Assembly: GCA_038380435.1 (NCBI GenBank)
Contig: JAWZYU010000028.1
Location: 43,273,095 to 43,337,094 of the forward strand
Length of the DNA: 64,000 nucleotides
Origin: Ryuthela nishihirai
Taxonomy: Eukaryota; Arthropoda; Arachnida; Araneae; Heptathelidae
Direction of reading: 5' to 3'
The notes under the pieces were generated by a model. The model was not told the DNA's origin. It saw nothing but the letters and a program-made list of their open reading frames with translations, and did no database searches. The stretch's first letter is position 1. Each line of letters starts with the position of its first letter. A program made the translations under genes and the position numbers. Positions 46,831 through 56,809 of the stretch are shown here, piece by piece.

Positions 46831-48478
46831 GCGAGCAATGCATTGCTGTTAATTGAAAGGATTTATTTTCTTCAACATTTCAAAAGTCTAAATAAAAACT
46901 CTGCACATCAATATGATATATACACAACCTGATCTGATGGGTTTACAAGGTGAATTTAAGGATTGGGATTATAACCATTTTGTTTTCCTGTTAAAGTCTC
47001 ATCTTGCTCTTATATCTTCTCTATGGTATATTACACTGATAGACTCCTGTCAGACCTCTCTATAAAGCAGTTGCCATGGCTATTCTGCTAAGATGTCAAT
47101 AGGGGACACGACAGTATGTATTTAACATGAACATGCTGAAGTGTTTAATGTTAACTTCTAAAGCAGTTTTACCACTGATTTATACATTCAAAAGTTATCA
47201 TGTAATTAACAAGTATCTATTTTTAATTCTGCATATTTTTCAAAATAAAATTTAAATTTAATAAATGTAAAAAAACAATCAAATTAAAACTTTAAATTTC
47301 AAAATATTAAAGAAAACCAATGTGTAACTTTTGAATTTGAGTGTAGAAGATTAATCCAGTAAGAAAATAAACAATAAATTGATAAAAACAAGAGACTAAT
47401 TATGTTAAAATTTATAAATTATAATTAAAAGGTTAAATTTTAGCTCATTTTCAAAAAAAAAAGTCACTGTTTTCATTTTGCTGCTAGTCTATCTGTAGAC
47501 ATTCAACTTTTTTACATTTAGAAATAAAAGTTGTTTGTATTTCATAAGTAGGATAGCTTAAAGACTGTACCAATGGAGGGCACAATTTCAGGAGCACATT
47601 CGATTGTAGTTGAATAGCTGCCATGATAGCCTTAGGCTAATATGATACTACATATGTTGAGCACTTCTCTTGAATTATAATTTTAATGTGTTAATGTATA
47701 GCTATTAATTATGATTATTAAACTTTATTTCATAAATACTAACTAAATATTAAAATTGTCATTTTTTGAAACTCAAATAGGTTTAACTTCCCTGTTTCAT
47801 GGCATTAAAATTTGAAAATTTTAAATGACCATTCTAAATGCTATATTCATGTTAGAAATTTTAATGGTACAGTATGATGATCAACAGGTTTACATTGACA
47901 TCAGTGATTGGCCTCATCCTTATGGAGAAGGGGCATGTAAAATGCAACTACCTTTTTTCCCTCAAGAGATCAGCAAATTATTTCAAGTGTTTCTGGTCTA
48001 CAGGATATTTTCCTGTAATAATTTATTACTGAACTGTTAACCAATATAATAGAAAATTAAAATTAGTAGATAAAGCATGGAAATTTAGAGATACATGTGA
48101 AAGATATATAAAAGAATAACAGGCAATGTAAATAATACTATAACATATATAATGCTAAAAACATTGTCAATAACTTGAACATATAAAACTGCAAAAATTT
48201 TTAAATATTAAATGTAAACATGAAATGAATAAAAACATATAAAAAATAGCCAATATTGTAAAGAAATTTTAAGCATCAATACCAGCATATGACTAGACTG
48301 AATGTGATTGAAAGGAGGATGTCACATACACAGGATTGGGAAAATCCACTCACCAACAGAAAATTTTCTGGTATAGCCTGTTACTTTCAAAGCAATGAAA
48401 AATTGCAACAGCAAAAATATTTCCTAGGGAAAGAATATTAACTTTTGCCTTTGAATACAAATCATTAATTTCATTAAT
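46804..48478. other. Upstream of the GEN1 coding region; no gene recognised
   Basis: AT-rich. A short SINE C body fragment lies at about 47035-47100 (CTCCTGTCAGACCTCT, plus strand). The GEN1 5' UTR exon must lie here or beyond but could not be identified. Confidence 0.5.
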
Positions 48479-48490
48479 GCACATAACAGC

Positions 48491-48861
48491 TGGTTGGTTG
48501 GTTGGTTGTTTGGAGTTTTTTGGCGCAACAGCAACAAAGGCTATATTGCGCCAAACAAATGACAAAAAGGGTAAAAGACATGGAACCCACAACCAAACTT
48601 AAAAGAGACACAAACAACACAGCACAAAAACAAGGAGTATAAAAAGAATAAAAAAAAGCAACAAGTGTAAAATCAACAATAACAATGGGTGTATAGGACC
48701 CAAGTAAAAAACAACAGGTAAAAAATCCAGGAAAAAAGTGAAAATTCATAAACGAGTAAAATAACCGGTAAAGCGTAAAAATTCGAAAACAGGAGTTAAA
48801 AGTGAGTCATCAGATAAAAGATGCCTGAGTGTAAGGAGCTCAGACGTAAAATCGTGAAAGG
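48491..48861 (-). mobile_element. Retroposon with AACC tail and 12-bp target duplication
   Basis: GCACATAACAGC flanks it at 48479-48490 and 48862-48873. On the minus strand it ends with a small hairpin (GGCGCAA, 17 bases, TTGCGCC) and then CCAACCAACCAACCA. 371 bp; no protein match. It could be the 5'-truncated 3' UTR of a LINE or a SINE without a recognisable head. Confidence 0.85.
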
Positions 48862-49175
48862 GCACATAACAGCAGGAAAAACTTTTTGCCCTTTCCTACC
48901 ACATTGGTATATGCCTTTGTGCTAAAAACTGCTGGTTAGATTTTTTCAATTTCCCTATCTCTGCATATATATATTAAATAATGATGTAACTGGTAAAAAA
49001 ATATAAAATATTGTACACTGTTTACTACTCAAAGCCTCATGCATGTAAATTATACACATCCTTGCTGAAAGTGTGAACTGGCTGTTTAGCTCATTCTGTT
49101 CACAATATGCACCACTCAGAGATAAAGCAAGGCATTCTAATCCATTTAAGAACTTAAAATTTATTGATTTAGGGT

Positions 49176-49571
49176 TAGGTAGTTGTTGGGTTGTTTTACC
49201 TCTGAGCAGCACTTTTTTGCACACCATGGGCTAAATGGCCAAGTCGCATAGACCCCAAAGGCTCAGAGAAGGTTGGGGGAGGGAACCCACTGGAACACCA
49301 GTTGGGAGACAGATGGTAGCCTCCCGTCAAGGCCATCCAGCGTGTTCTTTAACATGCACAGGGTATGTCTCTCCCACACACGGAGCCACGACTTAACGTT
49401 TCATCCGACAGACAGCGGTCTTTCCAAGCCCATCGGTGTCCTCCACTGACCATGGGCAGGGCAGGGAGTTTTGCGGAGATAAATCTCAACGCTGACCCAG
49501 CTGGGACTCGAACCTGGGAACTACAGATTACAAGCCTGGCACACTACCGACTGAGCCACTCCTGCCCCATT
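49176..49571 (-). mobile_element. SINE A, full length, 12-bp target duplication
   Basis: TTGATTTAGGGT at 49164-49175 and 49572-49583. Complete tRNA head. Confidence 0.95.
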
Positions 49572-50117
49572 TTGATTTAGGGTGTTTACGATTAAAGGAA
49601 ACATTACCAAAAGTATTGAGGAATTTCCATCTTATGTAAACACAGGCTAGAAAAAAAAAATTCGAGGGGGGGGGGGTCAAGAAATGCAATCAAGCCAAAA
49701 AAAAAGGTAAAAGGGGACTTGATTTGCAGTGCAGTAAAACATTTCTTCCTCTGTTTACAGGTTTAAAATAATTCTTGAAAAATTCACAATATAAATAAGT
49801 TTAAAATTTTTTGCCTGTTTTATCCTCACTTGCTTTCTGAAAGGGATGGTGCTGGTCCCTCTAGTATCCCTCCCAGATCCGACCTGTGCGACACTTCAAA
49901 GTTCATTAACTTTGAAATGAGCATTTGACAGAAAAATATGACTAGAATAAAACATGGTCTCAATTTATTCAAATCTTGATTTTCAATAATATTCATTTAA
50001 TATTTTAAGTTATGGATACTGAAACAATAAACAGAAACTCTGTCAGCCATAAAAATTTACCTCAAATTGTAATACCAAAAACAATAAATATTATAACAAA
50101 TTGTGTATTAAAATATG

Positions 50118-50196
50118 TGACAGTTACTTTATTTACTTTCCTAGCTGTCAAATAATAAGCAGTGATCATAACAATGATTACCAGTGCACACAAATT
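50118..50196 (+). repeat. Second copy of the 78-bp segment found after the HARBI1-like gene
   Basis: See 58117-58195. Here it lies in otherwise plain AT-rich sequence with no coding sequence of the gene beside it. Confidence 0.75.
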
Positions 50197-50805
50197 TATT
50201 TTTTCAATGCAATTTAAATGCTTGTGTAACGATTTTTTTCAGTTTCTAACAATTTTAAACAAAAACTATTTCCGACGTTCATAATAGCACACTGTCTGCT
50301 CTAAATGTTCTAGCTTCAGTAACTCTTACAGCATCAGATTTGTTGAAAATAATATTTAATGAAATCTTCACTTTTACCTCCAGTGAATATTTTTGGCAAA
50401 AAAAAAACAAACTTGTTTCTAAAAATGCTTTGAATGCTGCTTTCTGTTCATGAGTCTCAATACTTGGGTAAAATAGTGTGTTTGAATAATAAAGAATTCC
50501 AGCAATAACAGGTTGTTAAAACATTTATGCAAAAATTAATGAATGTGAAGAAAACAATCTGTTCTTAAGCATATAAATACTCCTCTTTTTTCTTCCCAAT
50601 AAGAAAGTGATACCTTAGATCTCCCCAGCTTCACTTCTCTAAGCTCTTGTCATCCACTTCTCAGATATTTGTAACATGAAACAACCTGTAGTACTTGCAA
50701 AACTAATTTATTTTAGCTATTTGTAACAAGTTTTACGACAATATTAACCTTATTTTAACATATCATGGAATTTCTATTTAAAAAAAACCTATACTAAAGA
50801 AGTAA

Positions 50806-50850
50806 AACTGCCGCATCGAGAAGCATGCTGCACTATTGGCGGTTTTTTTG
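50806..50850 (-). promoter_or_regulatory. Weak promoter candidate upstream of GEN1
   Basis: AAAAAAACCGCCAATAGTG on the minus strand combines an E2F-like core with a CCAAT box. This is speculative, based on position and motif only. Confidence 0.12.
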
Positions 50851-51579
50851 ACCTAGTATAAGAGAATCGCAAGTCTATTTAGTCCCCAAAGACAAGTAGC
50901 GTATTGATAAAAGTATAAAAGTTGCAGTTCAACTACAAAAAAGTTATAATAATAACACTTTAGGAACGTGCTATCAGTGTAATTATTCGTTAATTTGACT
51001 AATATTTAAAAATGGAAGCATGTTGAAAATTCTAGTGTAAATTTGAAATATTGTAACGAAACTACATTTCTATAACAAGATTACATAACACATAATGCTT
51101 ACTCACATTTTGTAACTAAATAATATCAGTTCTTTCACAGATCTTATTTTTATTTAGCTGATGTGATAAATGATGCTAATAACCCTACTATTTACATTTG
51201 CATAACACATAAAGGCATTTAAAAAGCTATATTATGATATTTCAAGGTTGCGGTTTAATGCTTATTTAGTGATCGTCGCAGAACCAAGAAGTGACAGATC
51301 TAGAGACCCATATAGGTAGAGGTTGGCCATCTCAAATTTGGACGCCATGTTTTGTCGTCGGTGGTTTTTTTTTTGGCATACAAAGCTGGATGGTATTGCA
51401 CGGATACTTATTCCGGAAAAATTTTGATTCCGGAAAAGGGTAGGGTAATATTTGATGCAGATTTCAGTGCTCATGATTGGAAGCACTTTAGAAAACAGAT
51501 GAAAAGAAAATGTAAATTTTAGGGCTTTTTTTTAAAGAGATAAAAATATCGCTTTGTTGTCTGTCGGTGTGTAGACAAT

Positions 51580-52180
51580 GAACTTTTTTGTTTATGCAGA
51601 AAAATAGAAAATTCTTTTTGTGTTGGATAGGTATTAATGAAATATTGTGATTTGCATTTTTCGAATCTCTTAAAAGTTATAATTGCGCCCTCTAACGATG
51701 GAAAAAGAAAATTCCAAAATGCCAAATGAGCATAACCAAACGATGTAGTTAACCCATTTCTTCCCAAGTGATGCGTGACGCAACACTGGGAAGAAATGGG
51801 TTAGGTTAGAAATTTGAAATTTTGGTGTTGAAATGCAAAGGTTACGAAGTTACCATTGGTAACAATCATTTGAACCCTTAGACAAAGGGGCGGGGAAGTG
51901 CATTTTTTTGTTTTAACAGAAAATTGTACGTTTTTAGAGATAAATTTAAAATTTTTTTGTGGGTCAAAGAGGTATTGATGAAATATTACAATTTGCATTT
52001 TCCGAATCTCCCAAAAGCTACAGGTGCGCCCTCTAACGGTGGAAAAGTCGAAAAATTCCGAAATTTAAAACGAATATTGCAAACGATGTAGCTATGTCAG
52101 AAATTTGAAATTTTGGTCGTGTAATATGACAGTCTTGAAGATTCCATCGACAACAATGCGTTTACCCTTACGCCCAAGGT
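51580..52180 (+). repeat. Two diverged tandem units of about 337 bp
   Basis: GCGCCCTCTAACGRTGGAAA lies at about 51686 and 52024; TGATGAAATATT and AACGATGTAG flank it in both. Related inverted pieces lie at 52905-52960 and 53700-53770. Confidence 0.8.
51753..51800. mobile_element. 48-bp TTAA-type micro element
   Basis: CCCATTTCTTCCCA at the left and its complement at the right, between TTAA (51749) and TTAG (51801). The paralogous unit at about 52088 reads CGATGTAGCTATGTCAGAAA without it, an empty site. Confidence 0.8.
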
Positions 52181-52284
52181 AGGTAGGAAACAGAACAGTT
52201 TTAAGAGATTGGAAATCTCTATTTTAGTTGGTACTAATGAAATATAATTCGCATTTTCAGAGGTAGTTTTAATTTATATCATTA

Positions 52285-52360
52285 GAGATCACTAAATATC
52301 CAAACAGCAAAACTTTTAACGAAAGTTAAAAGTCTTGCTCTTTGGATATTTAATGATCTC
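52285..52360. repeat. Imperfect palindrome with 36-bp arms
   Basis: GAGATCACTAAATATCCAAA pairs with TTTGGATATTTAATGATCTC across a GAAA loop. Confidence 0.9.
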
Positions 52361-52439
52361 GGCTGTGGATTCTGTTATGGTTATGGCAATTACTAATAAT
52401 ATGCTACTCTGTGCTTTTTAGTCAATCACACATTAAAAA

Positions 52440-52545
52440 ATAAAAATAAATAACCCCTCAGGCAGCTGCTTGCCACAGAGGTCTGACAGGAGCCTATCAG
52501 TTTATAAGCCATAGTAGAAAGTCTGAGAATGGCAAGACCTCAGCA
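52440..52545 (-). mobile_element. SINE C body without a head
   Basis: CCTCAGGCAGCTGCTTGCCA and GCCATAGTAGAAAGTCTGAG. The TAAATAAAAATAAATAA side is its tail. Confidence 0.82.
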
Positions 52546-53039
52546 TAAAAACAGCACGAACATCCATAATTAAAACTTTTAAGGAGTGAAAAAGCAAGCA
52601 AAGGAAGAGCTTCATTCTCTTTGAAAACGAGATTCCCACATGCCCCAGAGGCGATATGCGTTCTAGTTATTTTACACTTTCAGTATACTCTGACAGTGGA
52701 AATTCGAACTACTGTATAATTGAGAAAATAAACTATTATTGTTTTATTAGTACCTGTAAAACATAAAAAATGTTTTTCGTTTATCTCTTAAAGCAGAAAA
52801 TTTGCATTTTACCAAAGGACAAATCATTACTATTAGTGTAAATCAATTGATCATTACACTTTATTACCAAAAATGTAAGTTTCTAGCAAAAATAGATCGT
52901 TTGCAATATTCATTTAAAGATTTTGCATTTTCCAGCTTTTTTCTGCCGCTAGAGGTTGCCTTTCGAGTTTTTATTTACCGCCTTTAGCATTCTCTAACAC
53001 TGGAAATTCCAACTGATGGCGATCCGAAAAATGCAAATA
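52546..53039. other. No gene recognised
   Basis: AT-rich, with one inverted piece of the 337-bp unit. Confidence 0.5.
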
Positions 53040-53165
53040 TTAATGCTTTGGTGGAAAAAAATTTCGCCGACATATGGGATTCGAACCCGCATCTCGCCAC
53101 AAACATGCCAAAGTATTCTACCCTGTTGAACTAACGCTGGCTTTTTTCATAAAAAGCATTTATTG
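53040..53165 (-). mobile_element. SINE D
   Basis: Minus strand: TTAGTTCAACAGGGTAGAAT, then B box GGGTTCGAATCCC, then GTCGGCGAAATTTTTTTCC. Confidence 0.78.
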
Positions 53166-53560
53166 ACTTATAGACGTTTAAACGTTTACAGGTAATGCTG
53201 AGATTATCAAATATTGTTTAAATTATTAATAACGCTAAATAGTGTAATGTGACTTCATTATTTACTTCCATCTTACACAGAGCACTAAAAAATAGCTGCC
53301 ACCCAAGATCATAGATGACGACATAAGGAGGCGCCCAAAATTCACGGTAAGAGTGATTAGCGGAAAAATGACTCAGACGGCTTTAGTTCAACAGGTTAAA
53401 ATACTCTGGCATATTTCTGGAGAGATACGGGTTCGAATTCATGTACGTTGGCGAAATTTTTTCCACAAAAACGTTTATTGATTAACAGACGTTTAAACGT
53501 CTACAGGTAACGCTGAGATTATCAAATATTGTTTAAATTCTTAATATTTTGTTAGTGCCT
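53145..53560 (+). repeat. Direct repeat pair next to two opposed SINE D copies
   Basis: AGACGTTTAAACGTTTACAG with about 90 bp around it (53150-53240) recurs at 53462-53550. Confidence 0.82.
53370..53480 (+). mobile_element. SINE D
   Basis: TTTAGTTCAACAGGTTAAAA, ACGGGTTCGAATTC, then TTGGCGAAATTTTTTCCAC. Confidence 0.78.
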
Positions 53561-54038
53561 GTAAACCAAAAAAATATTGTTTCGTTTATCTCTTAAAAAA
53601 AGTTTCATTTTCGCACCCCCTTTTCGCTAAGACGGCAAAGCCTTGATGCCATTTTAAACCTTCTGGTCATATCACTACTAGCAAAATTTCAGATTTCCAT
53701 TGTAAATAGTTTGTTTGCAATATTCGTTCGAAATTTTAGCGTTTTCCATCTTTTTCCACCGCTAGAGAGCGGTATTAAAGTTTGAAAATTGCGAATCGCA
53801 ATATTTGTTCGACACTTATCCAACCAAAAAAGAATTTTTCATTTAGCTCTAAAAGTAAAAAAATTGATTGTCTATAGATGGACAGACAATAGTTAACAGA
53901 GAGACGGACAAACAGACGAACAAATATTGGCATAGGCAGACGATAAAGTGGAAGCATTACTCGTTTTCAAAACGAACTTTAAAAGAATTTATTTTTGGTT
54001 TTCAGTTAGCTCATTTCCCTTTTGCAGCCGATTGCCGT
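53561..54038. other. No gene recognised
   Basis: Holds an inverted piece of the 337-bp unit near 53700-53770 and an ACAGACGGAC-type repeat near 53880-53940. Confidence 0.5.
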
Positions 54039-54051
54039 CTTCTGATGAAGT

Positions 54052-54110
54052 CTGGCCATTTAGCCCATGGTGTGCAAAAAAGTGCCGCTCAGAGGTAAAA
54101 CAACCCAACC
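54052..54110 (+). mobile_element. SINE A, 59-bp tail-only insertion
   Basis: CTTCTGATGAAGT at 54039-54051 and 54111-54123 flanks only the last 59 bp of the family, ending AACAACCCAACC. This is a textbook 5'-truncated insertion. Confidence 0.95.
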
Positions 54111-54123
54111 CTTCTGATGAAGT

Positions 54124-54612
54124 TTGTCAGAAAAAAATATTCATTAATTTATTTCTTTCAGGGAAATTTTTACACCCAAATGCAGCACAGTGAGGCATTC
54201 ATAAAATATGACAGCTTTTATATACAAAAAGAGTGGTATAAATATACAAATCTATACCAACTTAGAAGTTTTAATTTGGTACATGTACTAATTCATACGC
54301 TTTCGTCTCACGGTACGACAAAACATGGCTACCATAAACCACGTGGCTCAATCAACCAATGGCAGTGAATCACCGAGATGGGTTCTTTCTGTTTCGAAAA
54401 TATTTTATAAAACCACATTATTTGGTGTTGTCTTATAAATGTTCTTCTTCTCTTCGAATTAATGAACTTGAGTAGATAGAGTACTCAACGGGTTTCCAAA
54501 AATGAAGACTTGAACAATCGGATTATATAACGTGTAGACAGTAGAGGAGTATGTGCCTATTGCCGTCGCATTCAGCCATTGCTTAGCATTCTTTATTTAG
54601 GGTAATATAAGA
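54124..54612. other. No gene recognised
   Basis: Slightly less AT-rich sequence; no family seen. Confidence 0.5.
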
Positions 54613-54950
54613 TTGGATTGTTTTACCTCTGAGTGGCACTTTTTGCGCAAAATGGGCTAAATAGCCAAGTCACAAGGACCCGAGCTCTCAGAGAACGTTG
54701 GAGGAGGGGACTCACTGTAACAGCTGTTGGGGAAAAGATGGTAGCCTCCCGACAAGCCCATTCAACGTGTTCTGTAACGGCACTCTTAATGTCCCATGCA
54801 ATGAACGGCGGCTTTTCCAAGTCCATCAGTGTTCCCTACTGACTGAGGGAAGGGAGGGGAATTTCACGGAGATAAATCGCAAACTCGCCCGGTTAGGACT
54901 CGAACTGGGAACTGCATATTGCGAGTCTGGCGGGCTACCGACTGAGCCCT
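54613..54950 (-). mobile_element. SINE A
   Basis: From GGATTGTTTTACCTCTGAGT to the tRNA head near 54948. It has a 30-bp deletion in the body (after GTAACGGCACTC). Confidence 0.88.
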
Positions 54951-55067
54951 ATGACAGTATGCAACAGAGCTTCAATATTCATTAAATGTAATGCATAATC
55001 AAATAATTATTTTCCAAATATTCTAAAGGTCAAGAGATCTTTTAACCTTTATTAATCGCTAAATTCT

Positions 55068-55449
55068 GCTGCGGAGTGGCTCAGTCGGTAGCGCGGCAGG
55101 CTCGTAATCTGAAGTTCTCAGGTTCAAGTCCCAGTTGGGTCAGCGTTGAGATTTATCTCTGTAAAATTTCCCTCCCTGCCTACGGTCAGTAGGGGACACC
55201 GATGGGCTTGGAAAGGCCACTGTCTCGTCGAATGGGACGTTAAGTGTGCGGGAGAGCCATACCCTCTGCCCGTTAAAGAACACGCTGGATGGATTTGACG
55301 GGAGGTTACCATCTGTCTCCCAACAGCTCTTCTAGTGGGCCCCCTCATCCAACCTTCTCTGAGCCTTTGGGGTCCATGTGACCTGGCCATTTAGCTCATG
55401 GTATGCAAAAAAGTGCCGCTCAGAGGTAAAACAATCTAACCCAACCCGA
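55068..55449 (+). mobile_element. SINE A, full length
   Basis: A box GAGTGGCTCAGTCGGTAGCG, B box GGTTCAAGTCCC, tail TAACCCAACCC. TAAATTCT on both sides may be the target duplication. Confidence 0.92.
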
Positions 55450-56130
55450 TAAATTCTTTTATCAAATTTTATATATTTATATCATAAAAGCGGTGCGACT
55501 GAGATGACTATTTTGCCGTTTTTACCTAAAATTCAATCAAACATAATTTTCAAAAAACTAAGGAGAAAAATATAATTTTAACCCACCTTATAAGTGAAGC
55601 CCACTTTTTTTTTTAACTTTAACTCCTTTATTGACTTTTTTTCGCTGAACCGATCATTAAAGATATGAAAGTTATAATGTCTACCATATATCTTGTACAC
55701 TTTTGAATATCTCTCAACTAATTTTTTTAACGTTTTTATTAGTAAAAATTCTCCATTTTTTGTTGGTATATTTATATTTAAAAATATTTGATGAAAGCTT
55801 ATGTTCTATGATGGTGAATCCTGCCCATATATTAATCAAAGCTTAGTCTCTTTTAAAAATTTCCTTTTTATCTGTTTTAACACTTATTCATTTAGCTTTA
55901 TTATAAAATTGTAAAAATTTTAGAACACACAGCTTGTCATCTGATCTCTAAGATATGAGAGTATTAGAGGTTATTCTTCATTAAAAAGAAAATGGCAACC
56001 AAACCTTGCACCCCTGATTCCTTCAAAAATGAAAAATGTCTGAAAAAATTACAAAAGAAAGCAATTAAAATTTAAAAACACTCGCAGGTTTCTTGTAGGG
56101 GGCATGACCTACTCTTTACGAGAACCACTG
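55450..56130. other. No gene recognised
   Basis: AT-rich sequence with no repeat family seen. Confidence 0.5.
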
Positions 56131-56330
56131 TCAATGGTTGCCGTCGATCAAATGGGACGTTAAGCCATGACCTTATATGCAGGAGAGTCGTACTCTATGC
56201 ATGTTAAAGACATAGATATAGTAAAGGGTAAAATAAACCCTTTACTATATCTATGGTTAAAGAACAGGCTGAATAGCCAAGATAGGAAGGCTTACATTTG
56301 TCTTCTTGTGTATTAAGTATTTTTTCCGTC
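56131..56330 (+). mobile_element. SINE A body fragment hosting a hairpin insert
   Basis: AAATGGGACGTTAAGCCATG and AAAGAACAGGCTGAATAGCC belong to the SINE A body. Head and tail are missing. Confidence 0.8.
56211..56255. mobile_element. 45-bp hairpin insertion with 8-bp target duplication
   Basis: CATAGATATAGTAAAGGG and its perfect complement surround TAAAATAAA. GTTAAAGA is duplicated at 56203-56210 and 56256-56263. The host SINE A consensus has a single GTTAAAGA. Confidence 0.92.
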
Positions 56331-56701
56331 TTTTTCATACTATATTGAGACTGAAATTCGTATATTCACTTGTACAGCTGCGTTGGGTAACTAAATTGAA
56401 ACTTTTTTCTTTTCTTATTATTTTACGGATCTCAACACATCTTTTAATCTTCTGTTAAAAACCACGAAACTAGAGAGATTAATAGTGGTCTTAACAAGAC
56501 GAGAGCCGAGAGATAATGAGTAAATTCTCTTGGTTAAAAGTCCTATCATCGCTTGAAAGAAAAGATAATGAGTGATTGAAGTCTTACGGTTAGGTGTCGA
56601 TGCAGGTACGCTTTAAAACCGTAACCTATTTATCCTCTCTTTTATTTGGGGTTTCTCTATAGTGACAGGGAAAGAATAAAACAAACTTTCCAATCCAAAA
56701 T
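56331..56701. other. 5' flank of the HARBI1-like gene
   Basis: Mostly non-repetitive sequence with slightly higher CpG content than its surroundings, and two short GAGAGAT and GATAATGAGT repeats. It is the likely promoter side of the gene. No TATA box stands out. Confidence 0.3.
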
Positions 56702-56749
56702 ATGGCGTCGGAAACTATTGAGGAGGTTAATCATATTACTAAATCTTAA
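56702..56749 (+). other. Possible 5' exon or upstream ORF of the HARBI1-like gene
   Basis: ATGGCGTCGGAAACTATTGA begins a 15-codon frame ending in TAA. A GTTAAT donor-like site follows the eighth codon, but joining it to the acceptor at 56778 gives an in-frame stop. It is therefore either untranslated or a short upstream ORF. Confidence 0.25.
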
Positions 56750-56809
56750 CTGTTTCGTAGATCATTTTTTGTTTTCAGGTTTAAGGAAGTGATTATTCTA
56801 GATAATATT

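Larger units (their letters stand above)
49584..51500. other. No gene recognised
   Basis: AT-rich. Contains a G-run at 49667-49676 and the 78-bp repeat at 50118. Two CpG-containing patches stand out: 50810-50850, and 51335-51430 with an ATGGCGTCC on the minus strand and CCGGAA motifs. Confidence 0.5.

Noticed and set aside
51262..51486. ATGGCGTCC on the minus strand as a GEN1 first exon
   Set aside because: It leads to a 28-codon frame unlike GEN1. The genuine N-terminus starts at 46803.
55071..55145. tRNA genes with good A and B boxes (also 61790, 63070, 15858, 15285)
   Set aside because: No acceptor-stem closure. Each continues into a SINE body, and several have target duplications around the whole unit.
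56789..56809. GTG at 56789 as start of the HARBI1-like protein
   Set aside because: GTG starts are not expected for a nuclear animal gene; the first in-frame ATG is at 56810.
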